NCBI RefSeq assembly: GCF_900177345.1
Contig: NZ_FWZT01000004.1
Location: 62,001-126,000 of the forward strand
Direction: 5' to 3'
Length of the DNA stretch: 64,000 nucleotides
DNA from: Pseudobacteriovorax antillogorgiicola
Lineage (GTDB): Bacteria; Bdellovibrionota_B; Oligoflexia; Oligoflexales; Oligoflexaceae
The translations under genes and the position numbers were made by a program. A model generated the notes under the pieces. The model did no database searches, was not told where the DNA came from, and saw only the letters and a program-made list of their open reading frames with translations. Position 1 is the first letter of the stretch. The number at the start of each line of letters is the position of its first letter. Shown here piece after piece: positions 33,903 through 42,758 of this stretch.

Positions 33903-34673
33903 CTATTTGAGGGCTTGGATCGCATCATCGAATGTGATGATGGTCATATCGTTATGACGAACAGCGATGCTTAGAGTATCGCTATCAAAGTTGCTGGAGA
34001 TAGAAATCTCGCTAAGTTTTGTTTCGTCTTGAAGAATTTGTTCTTGATCCAGATTGAAGGTGAAAAACACACTATTTAGATACATATCAATCCGCTCGCT
34101 AGTAGTTTCGCGACTGACGAATATATCGAGGGCTAAAACTTCGAGTCCTTCCACAACACCACTGTATGGGAAATACCAGCCTGTATAGATTTGATCGCCA
34201 ATCATAAACCCAAAAGATTTAGGCGGGTAATAGGTGGGGGTTTCAAGTCCGATATCATCGAGGTAGTCTTCTTTATAATTTAGCTTAGCTTCCCAGGCGA
34301 AACCAGTTTCCGGGGAGCCCATACATTGCCACAACCTGGTGGGGTAGAGTGCTGACACTGTAAGACGACCGACATCTTCCTTTGGGCAGTCTACGGTGCT
34401 CTGGTTATAGGGAAGGTCATCATTTTGATATTTAGATATGGAGAAAAATGCTTCGAGGGAGAAGCTTACTTCAGGTTCAGGAGTATCGACGGGGGCAGGA
34501 GTTCCCTCTTCAGGAGGGAGGTCGGTACCAAGATTCGCATCAGCATCAGGATCAGATGGTGGTGTTACCGTTTGCACTTCGGCCTCGACGAGTGGGCCTC
34601 GGCTATCGTTGCTATTGCAAGCGCCGAGTCCTAAAACAACAAGTACAGTCCAAAAAGATAGGTATGAATTCAA
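33903..34673 (-). CDS. Predicted lipoprotein with Pro/Glu-rich linker
   Basis: I chose the TTG at 34673 because AGGAG lies 8 bases upstream and it gives a good lipoprotein signal (MNSYLSFWTVLVVLGLGAC, Cys19); the frame is open much further but without a signal. A flexible linker rich in Pro, Glu, Asp and Thr (about residues 28-70) leads to a beta-rich domain of about 180 residues with DIYTGWYFPY-like aromatic strands. Two Cys (VDCPKED, LWQCMGS) may form a disulfide. No family recognised. It lies divergent from the metalloprotease gene across a palindrome-bearing gap. Confidence 0.68.
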   Translation of the reverse strand: MNSYLSFWTVLVVLGLGACNSNDSRGPLVEAEVQTVTPPSDPDADANLGTDLPPEEGTPAPVDTPEPEVSFSLEAFFSISKYQNDDLPYNQSTVDCPKEDVGRLTVSALYPTRLWQCMGSPETGFAWEAKLNYKEDYLDDIGLETPTYYPPKSFGFMIGDQIYTGWYFPYSGVVEGLEVLALDIFVSRETTSERIDMYLNSVFFTFNLDQEQILQDETKLSEISISSNFDSDTLSIAVRHNDMTIITFDDAIQALK

Positions 34674-34980
34674 TGCATTGGCTCCTGTGTCAGTCACTCC
34701 TACACCTATCAGGGAGCAAGGTTTAGACCATCTATAACTAACAGATATTACTAGTTTTTGACTTGTCGAGGGATTGGTCAAGTGCCGGCAGGGAGCAAGG
34801 AGGAAAATTTTATACAAGCGCTTGTCGTGGTATCGGCCATCTATTAGACAGAAATTCAATATCACGGATTTTAAGCGCATGGGTTTAAATCCGTGATCAC
34901 TCGGCAACAATTGCCATTTGAAATCCCTTAAGTAAAACCCTACAATAAAAGCTGGGAGCCCTCATAAATTAGGAAAAATA
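34674..34980. other. Intergenic region, 307 bp, with palindrome
   Basis: This is the divergent promoter region of the lipoprotein (-) and the metalloprotease (+). Its main feature is the inverted repeat at 34861-34897; the open frame running through it on the minus strand has no start signals. Confidence 0.45.
34861..34897. promoter_or_regulatory. 11-bp inverted repeat in divergent gap
   Basis: ATCACGGATTT (34861-34871) and AAATCCGTGAT (34887-34897) pair perfectly around a 15-base spacer, 84 bp before the metalloprotease start. No T-run follows on either strand, so an operator or attenuator is more likely than a terminator. Confidence 0.5.
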
Positions 34981-35886
34981 TTGAATAAATACAGATTCTT
35001 AAGCTTTGTATGGACCTTGCTTAGCACGGCGCTCATCGGCGCGCCAAAGCCATGCCTGTATTTTCCAATCCATCGTGACTTTCCCATGTCACAAGCCTGC
35101 TCCATCGTGGAACATCAGGATATGGATGGCGATGGCGAGCTTGACTGGCGCTGGAACCGAAACTTTGGGAGTTTAGTATTCCCAGGGGATCCTGATATGG
35201 ATGGGGATGGACTTGAAAACTTCTTGGACCACCAGCCTCTTCGTTTTAATGAAAATATTTCTCATGTGAGGAGCTTCCCAAGTTATGGTTTATCAGATGA
35301 TTCCAAAATAGCAGACATGCAAAAGAAGTTATTTGATCTCTCGGGCATCTATGCAATTGTGAATCAGGGTGACTTTGATCCGCGCTTCCTAAAGGCTGCC
35401 ATCGAGATCTTCTCGTCACCAATAGGTTTGAAAATAAAGGATAAGCTCTCTCGGGTTCGGTATATGTTCGCCTTTAAGGAGTTGTCGCGGCCGCAGGCCC
35501 TTGGTCTCTACTTAGAGCCGATTGATGCCATCGTTATACGAACTGATTTGAGTGATCTAAGCTACCAGGAGCTAGTTGAGCTTATCGCTCACGAACTAGG
35601 TCATGGCCTATTGTTCTCTTTGTTTCAAACTGCGAGCTTTTCTCAATTTGCCAATGATCATGGTGGCTGGCGACTCGATCATCGAACTCATATTTACGCA
35701 AAGCAGTTTTTAGATCCATTTCAAGGTACAGTCGCTAACGGCTCATTCCCATCGGCCTATTCCTACAGTAGTTCTCATGAGTGGTTTGCGGAAAATGTAG
35801 CGCATTATGTACTAGCGTCCCTAGGTTACCGCCATAAGTTAAGCGAGCCGATGATGGCTCAAATCGATCGTTTGCTTCAACACTAA
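34981..35886 (+). CDS. Secreted zinc metalloprotease-like protein with Ca-binding motifs
   Basis: The 301-residue product starts at a TTG with TAGGA upstream and has an N-terminal signal (to about residue 20). Residues 47-83 hold two DxDxDG calcium loops of the thrombospondin-3/dockerin kind (QDMDGDGEL and DPDMDGDGL). The C-terminal half has a zinc motif H204-E-L-G-H208 and, 60 residues on, S-H-E267-W-F-A-E-N. That resembles the second-helix Glu of anthrax-lethal-factor-like gluzincins. Catalysis is plausible, and the substrate is unknown. Bidirectional terminator follows. Confidence 0.78.
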   Translation: MNKYRFLSFVWTLLSTALIGAPKPCLYFPIHRDFPMSQACSIVEHQDMDGDGELDWRWNRNFGSLVFPGDPDMDGDGLENFLDHQPLRFNENISHVRSFPSYGLSDDSKIADMQKKLFDLSGIYAIVNQGDFDPRFLKAAIEIFSSPIGLKIKDKLSRVRYMFAFKELSRPQALGLYLEPIDAIVIRTDLSDLSYQELVELIAHELGHGLLFSLFQTASFSQFANDHGGWRLDHRTHIYAKQFLDPFQGTVANGSFPSAYSYSSSHEWFAENVAHYVLASLGYRHKLSEPMMAQIDRLLQH

Positions 35887-35914
35887 AAAAGGGCCGCAGT
35901 CGCAGCCCTTTTTT
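35885..35914. terminator. Bidirectional terminator
   Basis: AAAAAAGGGC pairs with GCCCTTTTTT around a 10-base loop, between the convergent protease gene (+) and OmpA-like gene (-). A/T runs flank it on both sides. Confidence 0.88.
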
Positions 35915-35935
35915 CTAGCTCTTAAAGCCTCATTA

Positions 35936-36709
35936 TTACTGGAGAATGAGAGTTGCTTGAACTCGTCGATCCAGTTGCAGGTGGTTCGAGCTAGCTTTAG
36001 CCGAAGTTCTGGCGCTGCTTTCACCGACACTTTCTACCACCATCTGATCGGACCCGATTCCCTTATCGCGCAGCTTGTTTGCAACCAGCTGAGCCCGATT
36101 CATTGCAAGCTTCCTATTGAATTGATTTTCTCCGCGGGGGTCGGCGTGTCCTTTGAGGATCACTCTAAAGTTCTTGTCCTTGCTGAGAATCTGAACGAGG
36201 GCATCCATCTCGTCTCGATTAACCACTGGGTCGGTAGCACTGGCTGTATCAAAATATGCTACTGTCGAAACCACTTCGCTACCCTTGAGTTTAGCGAACG
36301 GGCTTTCTGGGCCTACCACAGCAACGTTGATATCTGTGGGGTCTTGGTTAAGCTGAGCCAGGGTGTTGCGAAATGCCATTTCGCTTTTGTCCGCGGTCTT
36401 GATTTGATCGTGAAGTCTTATAGCATTGTCAGCGGTGTTGCGAGCGTCATTAGCCTGACCGATAGCTGCGTACTCAGTGATGCTTCGGTCGTCCTCGTCC
36501 CGTGCCTTCTCTAGCATGTTGAGTGCTTTTTCAAACTTTTTCTCGGCGCGTTCGGCAGTTTGTGGAAGCATGTCATCGACATCCTTTTCATCCATTTTCT
36601 CTAGGGATGCATGGGCCTGATGGTACTCCTGGGGAGCGTCATCGGGAACGGTCGAACATGAAACTAGAATTGCGGCTGATGTTAAACTCAAAACTCTTGG
36701 CAAGATCAT
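35936..36709 (-). CDS. OmpA-family peptidoglycan-binding lipoprotein
   Basis: The 257-residue protein has a lipoprotein signal (LVSC near residue 18). A long helical segment follows (about 35-130, heptad-like with many Glu, Lys and Ala: KKFEKALNMLEKARDE), then a C-terminal OmpA domain. In that domain AYFDTASATD, ILKGHADPRGENQFNRKLAMNRA and LQLDRRVQATL carry the Asp and Arg that bind diaminopimelate. It should tether the outer membrane to peptidoglycan, as Pal does. The ATG at 36709 (AAAGGAG at 6 bases) is better placed than the preceding GTG. The four-helix-bundle gene lies just upstream on the same strand. Confidence 0.88.
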   Translation of the reverse strand: MILPRVLSLTSAAILVSCSTVPDDAPQEYHQAHASLEKMDEKDVDDMLPQTAERAEKKFEKALNMLEKARDEDDRSITEYAAIGQANDARNTADNAIRLHDQIKTADKSEMAFRNTLAQLNQDPTDINVAVVGPESPFAKLKGSEVVSTVAYFDTASATDPVVNRDEMDALVQILSKDKNFRVILKGHADPRGENQFNRKLAMNRAQLVANKLRDKGIGSDQMVVESVGESSARTSAKASSNHLQLDRRVQATLILQ

Positions 36710-36779
36710 CACATACTCCTTTGTGATTAAAAAAATTCCTCGGCCGCAATCAGTTGCGACCGTTAATCGATAACTTTGT

Positions 36780-37229
36780 CTATTGCATCACATTTGCGAT
36801 CGCTTCGATCTTTCTATTGTGAGCGTGTTGCATCGGGATCAGGGTTCCTCGGACAAGGGATTTCACCTTGGGCGGAATGTCATCATTTTCGAGGGCCTTG
36901 GCGTACATATTCAAACCGTATTCCTCACCCTGCTTGAGTGCCATCAGTGCGGTGTGATCACCAAGAAGCTTGGCTGATCCCATAATGGTTTTGGCAAAAA
37001 CACCCCAGGAGCCAATGCCGTCGTCGACCTCTTCACCCCTAAATTCAAGATGCTTCTGCAGCTCTTGAATCGCTTGAATGTGATCCGACTGGATCTCGCG
37101 GAGTCCGTCGGCTCGTGGGTCTGTGCCGACTTTTTCCAGTGCCTGGGCATAGGTTTCGGTGGCTGCTCGTTCCCCGCGTAGCATCTCGTTCAGTTTTGAA
37201 CCCGTGCTGTTGCTCATTGAAACGTCCAT
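36780..37229 (-). CDS. PA2169-type four-helix-bundle protein (DUF2383)
   Basis: The 149-residue all-helical protein matches the DUF2383/PA2169 ferritin-like family: LNEMLRGERAATETYAQAL in helix 1, IQSDHIQAIQELQKHLEFRG in helix 2, GSWGVFAKTIMGSAKLLGD, then LKQGEEYGLNMYAKAL. Carboxylates in the helices (ERAATETY, SDH, GEEYG) resemble diiron ligands, but metal binding has not been shown here. Its role is usually stress-related. It is 70 bp upstream of the OmpA-like gene on the same strand and may share a message with it. Confidence 0.85.
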   Translation of the reverse strand: MDVSMSNSTGSKLNEMLRGERAATETYAQALEKVGTDPRADGLREIQSDHIQAIQELQKHLEFRGEEVDDGIGSWGVFAKTIMGSAKLLGDHTALMALKQGEEYGLNMYAKALENDDIPPKVKSLVRGTLIPMQHAHNRKIEAIANVMQ

Positions 37230-37607
37230 CTTAATTATCCTTTCGTCCTTGTTGCATCATAGCTCGGCCGATACTCCTTACTCAGCAAGGACCTTGCCAG
37301 GTTTTAAAAAAATGCGCTAAACACCCTCAATGATTTGATAAACAAGGTTTTCAGAATTGGTATCGGCCGAGCAAGTAAGGATGCAGAATCACTTCTGTTC
37401 GTATTTCCATACGATCTGAGAAAGGGAGGTGTATGAAGCCTCATTCGCCATTCGGTCGGTGATACGAAAATTGATCTGCTCGCCCTGTAAGAATCATCGA
37501 TTTGCCATTTATATGCTGCCCGCAACGATGGTATTCAAATTGCACCTCTATCTATGATAAAGGGATGGGGAGCGATTGATGGCTGAAAATCTAGCGGTTC
37601 GGATGAG
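37230..37607. other. Intergenic region, 378 bp
   Basis: It contains the inverted repeat at 37262-37372 and the presumed promoters of the four-helix protein (-) and tamA (+). A 73-codon minus-strand frame here lacks a ribosome binding site and sensible composition, so I do not call it. Confidence 0.45.
37262..37372. repeat. 13-bp inverted repeat pair
   Basis: GCTCGGCCGATAC (37262-37274) and GTATCGGCCGAGC (37360-37372) are perfect complements separated by 85 bp. They are upstream of the four-helix protein gene. They could be paired operator sites or ends of a small non-coding element. Confidence 0.5.
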
Positions 37608-39380
37608 ATGAAAATGCAGGGTTCCAAACAAGACATAGTGAAGACGAAAAAACAAATTACAATTCTATTGATGGTATTACTCGCGACCACTGCTAGCTAT
37701 AGCGCAGAACCTACCCTGACACGCATGGTCTGCCCCGGTATCTCAATAAAATCTAAACTAGAAATCGAATTGACGGTTACAGAAAAAGAGCTGGTCTGTG
37801 ATACCAAAGGCCCTGAGGCTTGGCGAAAAACATCTTTGATGCAGAAAGAATACTTTTTGACTAACTTCTTACAAACTCGCGGCTACTACAATCCTAAGTT
37901 TGTCTCTAAAAATGGGGCTATGCTTGTTGATTTCCAGGAGATTGCTAGTATCGATGAGGTTGAATTAGTTAATAATAAAGCCAATTTGCAAGCCTATCGC
38001 TTCTGGAAAATCTATGGTAGACCCATGACACCCCAGTCCCTTGATCAATTGGAAAGTTGGATTCGCGGGCAGTATGGGCAACGAGGCTATCCTTGCTTGT
38101 CCTTGAGAACAAAGGCCTTTCCTCGCAAAGGCTTGGTCCAGGTTGAGATCCAACCAGGCGACCTTAAAACTATAGACGAGATCGACTACGAAAAGCTCCC
38201 AGGAACCATAGCTCATATTGGCAGCCGCTACTATGCATTTAAAGAGTCGGATACTTACGATGCTAGTAAGCTTCAATTGAGTGCCCAGCGAATGATTGAA
38301 GATGAGCTTGTGATCAGCACGAACTTTGTGACCCAGTGTGAGGGCGAAACCTTCAAGATAGCCCAGAAAAGTATTCCAGGTGAGCCAAGGCTCGTCACTG
38401 TCGGGCTGGGTTTCGATACCGAGGAGTATGGTATCGCTGAGCTTCGGTGGAAGAATACGCGATTTACCACCACCGCTTCGAAGCTTGATGCCAGCCTCAG
38501 AGCATCCTATCGAGTCGTTAGCGCCGAATTGGCCTTTGATTGGTACTATGCGCCTATCGTGATGCGTCACTATCTTCGGTCGGCAGTAAAATTGACGCGA
38601 ACAAACGAGGATAACTTCGAATCTCGGGTTCTCGACTTAAGTACAGGGCCCTCTTGGGATTTCGATAGTGCGGATCACTTTTTTAGCTTGTGGCCGTCAC
38701 TTTCCATGACTCGAACCAAAATTGTTCGGGGCGAGGGGCTAGGTCGGTCTAAAATGCTGTCTTTGAGACTCCAGGGTACAGTATCGAGCCACGACCATCA
38801 GCTCCATCGCAACGATCCTCGTTCGGGCTTTGATCTTGGTTTTACCACCAGCTTTGCCAAGAAAGGAATCGGTTCCGATTTGAGTATCAATCGCTACGGC
38901 TTACGATCGAGTTACTTGGCAAACATTATGAGCTTCGACCCACCGATTTGGATCATGGGCCTAAGAGGAAGCCTGTCCTCAACGGTGGTTGGCTCAGACA
39001 CGGCGGAAGAAGACGTTCCAGACAACCTCAAGCAGCGTCTTGGGGGTACTCGCAACCTGCGAGGCTTTGGCCGTAACCTTGTGGCTGAGGATGGGGCCTT
39101 GCTGTCAGCCTATGCGGGGCTTGAGCTGCGCTTGGCCAATACTCTGGCTTATGGCATTCAGCCCATTGTATTTCTGGATTTTGGAAAGGTTGGCGAAGAG
39201 TCCTGGAAGTTTGATCAGGAACTATATTGGGGGCCAGGATTTGGAGTACATTGGAAATCACCCATTGGCCCGCTACGAGCCACCCTAGCCCGCGGCTTTG
39301 TAGAATCTGCTGATGATGAAAAATTGGAAGGCGATCTTGAATCATGGCAAGTCTTTCTTAGCTTGGGGGAACAGTTTTGA
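37608..39380 (+). CDS. tamA: TamA-like outer-membrane assembly protein (Omp85 family)
   Basis: TamA is the outer-membrane half of the translocation and assembly module. The 590-residue product has a signal peptide (to about residue 33), POTRA-like alpha/beta repeats (about 35-250, e.g. YFLTNFLQTRGYYNPKF and IRGQYGQRGYPCLSLRTKAF) and a 16-strand Omp85 barrel region. The barrel carries the lid-loop motif GGTRNLRGFGRN (RGF, about residue 485) and ends VFLSLGEQF with terminal Phe. It overlaps the tamB-like gene by 4 bp (TTGA), so both are translated together. Confidence 0.87.
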   Translation: MKMQGSKQDIVKTKKQITILLMVLLATTASYSAEPTLTRMVCPGISIKSKLEIELTVTEKELVCDTKGPEAWRKTSLMQKEYFLTNFLQTRGYYNPKFVSKNGAMLVDFQEIASIDEVELVNNKANLQAYRFWKIYGRPMTPQSLDQLESWIRGQYGQRGYPCLSLRTKAFPRKGLVQVEIQPGDLKTIDEIDYEKLPGTIAHIGSRYYAFKESDTYDASKLQLSAQRMIEDELVISTNFVTQCEGETFKIAQKSIPGEPRLVTVGLGFDTEEYGIAELRWKNTRFTTTASKLDASLRASYRVVSAELAFDWYYAPIVMRHYLRSAVKLTRTNEDNFESRVLDLSTGPSWDFDSADHFFSLWPSLSMTRTKIVRGEGLGRSKMLSLRLQGTVSSHDHQLHRNDPRSGFDLGFTTSFAKKGIGSDLSINRYGLRSSYLANIMSFDPPIWIMGLRGSLSSTVVGSDTAEEDVPDNLKQRLGGTRNLRGFGRNLVAEDGALLSAYAGLELRLANTLAYGIQPIVFLDFGKVGEESWKFDQELYWGPGFGVHWKSPIGPLRATLARGFVESADDEKLEGDLESWQVFLSLGEQF

Positions 39381-41707
39381 CAAAGACGATAGCGAAATTT
39401 ACCTTATGGATTAGCCTTATTCTTGGTCTTGCCCTGACCCTCGTTGGCGGGCTTGTGTTCTGGCAGCCGGGTCTTGTTATCAATTCGAAGACTTTGAATT
39501 ATGTTCAAGAGAAGTGGCTGAACGATCTGATAAACTGGCAGTCAATTCATGTTGAATTTGTCAGAACATCTTTTTGGCAAAGGGAAATTAGGCTTGAGGC
39601 TGAGCAGCTTAAGGTAGATGGAGAGGGGGTCTTGATCGAAGCGCCTAAATTGAAGGCTAAAGCCACCCTTGATCTAAGATATGGTCAATTGCAGCTCATA
39701 AATCTAGGTCCGATCGAAGCCAAGGAACTGAACCTTGAGCTAGCCCTTAAGGGTGATCAGGAAGAATCGAGCTCCAGTGACTCATCATTTTTAACAGCAC
39801 TAGCTGATTGGAATCGGCTCCCTGTTGAGACCATTGACATCAGGATTAAAAAAGCAAACTTGATTCAGGACTCAGGTAACGTTTCATTTTCCGGTCATTT
39901 CAAGCTAACAGGCTTAAACCAGAACTCGAAAGATGAACTACAAGTGATCGTCAAAGACCTTGTCCAAGGGGATAAAAATCTGGGTAAAGTCACCATTGAT
40001 GCTAGTATTCAAGACTATAACTATCTTCTGGACCCTAAGGCAAACATAAGCCTAGCAGCGAAAGCAAACATTGAGCAAATTCGAGGCAGCCTCGATATCA
40101 ATATCGCTTCCCAAAGCAAGTTGAAACAAAATTTAAACGGCAAACTTAAAGTTGATCTTGGTCAAACCGCGATCGATTTGAACCTTAAGGGAACACGGAA
40201 TGATACAAGCTTCAAGGGGACTTGGGGTGTCCTCGCCAGAGAGGTGTCTGGTGCGATGACACATGTTAGTCTTGAGCCTTGTTCAGTGGAAGGTCGATGG
40301 GGAAAAAGCTTGGACGATCCTTATGATATCGCTGTGGCCTGTGATGGTCGCACCAAACGACCTGTGCTTAAGCAAGAAGATATGATTGCCCGTTTTTTGC
40401 CGGAAGAGATTCACTTCCAATTCAACAGCGACATTCGTTTCCTTGGCCAGGGAGAGGAGGTCTTGCATACGGAAACCTCACTTGAATTGCAGGAAATTCG
40501 TTCAGGAGCGGTGAAGATTCTTGGTGCTGCCATGGCGCAAGGCCCGGTGCCTTTGAATGCTCCTGAAAATCATCGTATCGATGTGACTTTTGATTTCAGG
40601 CTGATCGTGGAACAGTTCTCAGGCTTGGTCAACCAGTTGAATGGGAGTCCGTGGTCCGTACCAGCGCCGTTCAACGGGCTTGACGGCCCTGCCCGTTGTC
40701 ATATTAAGGGCGACTATTCTAAAAACTTTACCACCAATGAATTTCCCCTCGTATGTAAACTAGATCTGGCATCTAGCACCCAGAAGCTTCACATCGATTC
40801 AGATGGTAAAGTGCAGCTGATTCGAGAGGGAGAAGATCTGAGGCCTCATCTGGATTTTGATATCCTTATTGACGGTATCGAGCTGGTAGCTCCAACGATG
40901 CAGCCGGGCACCCCTATGCCTGCTTTGACCCCCGATGAGCGCATTGTGATGAGTGATCCCAAAGATCAGAAGCAGCCCAAAGCGTCTCCAGAGAAAAGTC
41001 CGGTAAGCTACAATCTTCGTATCAAGACTAAGAAAGCTGACTCCATTAAGATTCACTCGAATCTTCTTAAAGAGCCAGTTCCCATTAATGTGGACTTACT
41101 GCTAACTCATGACAGCCCGCTTACGGGCAAGGTGGCTGTTCAGGATTTTCCCCTCGAACTACTAAGGCGGCAAGCCCAGATTCGGTATTTAAGGGTGAAC
41201 TTCAATCGAGAAGGCGATAAAGCGGGCCTAGACGGGCTCATTGAATTTGAGAATAATGACTATAAGATCGCTATGGAACTTTTTGGAACATTGGACAAAC
41301 CTGAGTATCGGCTCACCAGTGATCCTCCCATGTCGGACAAGGATCTTATGGCCATTCTATTATTTGGTAAGCATCCAGACGTTCTTGATCCCGACAAGCT
41401 CAAGTCAGTCGGAGAAACGAGAGCTGCCATCGCCGATGGCGCGATTAGCTTGATTTCCATGTACTATCTGGCTTCGACTCCTATCGAAAGCGTGGGTTAT
41501 AGCCCTCATTCTGGCCTTCTATCGGCAAAGGTGAATGTTCAAGAAGGGCTTTCCCTAACTCTGGGTACTGATGGCGACGAGCAAAGGCAGGTTGGGCTTC
41601 GCAAGCGGTTGGGAGCTGGGTGGGTTGTGGATACTAGCTTTGTATCAGATGGCGACTCAAGCCTCACTCGAACCATCGCGATGCTGAAGTGGGGACGTCG
41701 TTATTGA
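39377..41707 (+). CDS. tamB: TamB-like (DUF490) protein
   Basis: The 776-residue product has one N-terminal inner-membrane anchor (about 8-30). A long beta-helical periplasmic region of repeated amphipathic strands follows, and then the DUF490 C-terminal signature LFGTLDKPEYRLTSDPPMSD, KDLMAILLFGKHPD and VGLRKRLGAGWVVDTSF. At 776 residues it is much shorter than the E. coli protein (about 1260), so it may bridge a thinner periplasm or a smaller lipid groove. The start is a TTG overlapping the tamA stop, with GGGGGA 6 bases upstream. The pair should act in outer-membrane protein insertion and/or phospholipid transfer. Confidence 0.87.
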   Translation: MTKTIAKFTLWISLILGLALTLVGGLVFWQPGLVINSKTLNYVQEKWLNDLINWQSIHVEFVRTSFWQREIRLEAEQLKVDGEGVLIEAPKLKAKATLDLRYGQLQLINLGPIEAKELNLELALKGDQEESSSSDSSFLTALADWNRLPVETIDIRIKKANLIQDSGNVSFSGHFKLTGLNQNSKDELQVIVKDLVQGDKNLGKVTIDASIQDYNYLLDPKANISLAAKANIEQIRGSLDINIASQSKLKQNLNGKLKVDLGQTAIDLNLKGTRNDTSFKGTWGVLAREVSGAMTHVSLEPCSVEGRWGKSLDDPYDIAVACDGRTKRPVLKQEDMIARFLPEEIHFQFNSDIRFLGQGEEVLHTETSLELQEIRSGAVKILGAAMAQGPVPLNAPENHRIDVTFDFRLIVEQFSGLVNQLNGSPWSVPAPFNGLDGPARCHIKGDYSKNFTTNEFPLVCKLDLASSTQKLHIDSDGKVQLIREGEDLRPHLDFDILIDGIELVAPTMQPGTPMPALTPDERIVMSDPKDQKQPKASPEKSPVSYNLRIKTKKADSIKIHSNLLKEPVPINVDLLLTHDSPLTGKVAVQDFPLELLRRQAQIRYLRVNFNREGDKAGLDGLIEFENNDYKIAMELFGTLDKPEYRLTSDPPMSDKDLMAILLFGKHPDVLDPDKLKSVGETRAAIADGAISLISMYYLASTPIESVGYSPHSGLLSAKVNVQEGLSLTLGTDGDEQRQVGLRKRLGAGWVVDTSFVSDGDSSLTRTIAMLKWGRRY

Positions 41708-41737
41708 TGCCCCCGGGTATTTATGGGCTTCATCTAT

Positions 41738-42436
41738 CTATATTTGGCAGCCTAGCATCTTGCCCATGGCCCAGTCATCAGCAGAACGCAGCCACTCATC
41801 ACCGCATAGAGAGGGATTGCTGTGCTGGCTGGCAATTTTACAAGCATCTAAATTGAGACAATCGCGGGTCCAGTTGGAAGGGGAGCTATCGCAACCCCGA
41901 CCGCAGCGACCGAGACAGGCCTTGTCGTCGACTTTATGGGTGCGCCTTTGGCTTGAGGTCAGGCTCCAGTGGGCCTGATAGTTTTCACCCTTATTAAGAC
42001 ACTGAATCCCCTTGTGCTTTAAAGTTTTTTCAATGCTGTAAGTTTCTCGGTGCATCTTATGCCCAGTAGGTACCTCTGAGATATACTCTGTCATCATCAG
42101 CAAGGCATTCCGTGTTGGGCCTTCTGGGTTGTTTTTCTTAATCTTCGCGAGGGTCGACTTCAGCAGGGCAATCTCCTCGTTATTTAAGCTATGCCCCCGA
42201 CCGTCAATCTCTCGCAGCCCTTCGTATGGGGATATGACGATATATATCCTCTTGACTTCATTAAGGCTTAGTTGAATGGCAATGTCACCACCCTTGATGT
42301 AATGAGCGGAATAATTCAATTTGTTTTCGTGGCCGCGGTGCTCACCCCATATGCCTCCAGATGACCGAAGGGATTGGCTAGGCAAGCCGCAAGCACTCAG
42401 AAAGATGAGCGCTAATAGCGCAAGTGATGGATTCAT
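41738..42436 (-). CDS. Predicted lipoprotein with Cys-rich C-terminus
   Basis: The start has GGAGG 8 bases upstream. The lipoprotein signal ends LSAC (Cys16). The middle is beta-rich (DIAIQLSLNEVKRIYIVISPY), and the last 65 residues hold eight or more Cys (CLGRCGRGC, RDCLNLDAC, SLCGDEW, MLGCQI), which suggests a disulfide-stabilised module. No family recognised. A 7-bp hairpin lies in its leader (42461-42489). Confidence 0.68.
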   Translation of the reverse strand: MNPSLALLALIFLSACGLPSQSLRSSGGIWGEHRGHENKLNYSAHYIKGGDIAIQLSLNEVKRIYIVISPYEGLREIDGRGHSLNNEEIALLKSTLAKIKKNNPEGPTRNALLMMTEYISEVPTGHKMHRETYSIEKTLKHKGIQCLNKGENYQAHWSLTSSQRRTHKVDDKACLGRCGRGCDSSPSNWTRDCLNLDACKIASQHSNPSLCGDEWLRSADDWAMGKMLGCQI

Positions 42437-42758
42437 CTAAGTATCCTCCATTTAGTCATGTCCCGAAGGACACAGTTCTGTTTTCGGGAGGGCTACAAAC
42501 TACCTTGAGTAAATATTACGATTCAGTCATAAGTACATAAAATACTACTGAATTTTGACCATTACAAGCTTCGACTGTGAGCCGGTTAAGCGTATTTATG
42601 AGATGAGATATGTCACGGAATCAAAAACCCAGATTTTAAGGCTGACTCTCAGACATTTGAATTCGTCGCGCCACAAATTGCTACTGCTCAGAATGGATTT
42701 TCCGTGAAAAGAACTAAGGCGTATAGTGATGTCATTACTTTAGCATTAGGAGTCTCAC
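42437..42758. other. Intergenic region, 322 bp
   Basis: This divergent spacer contains the hairpin TCCCGAA/TTCGGGA (42461-42467 and 42483-42489), 25 bases upstream of the minus-strand lipoprotein start. The rest is AT-rich and shows no gene. Confidence 0.45.

Noticed and set aside
37965-38570. 201-codon minus-strand frame inside tamA
   Set aside because: Antisense shadow; the plus-strand frame has POTRA/Omp85 features and coupled tamB.
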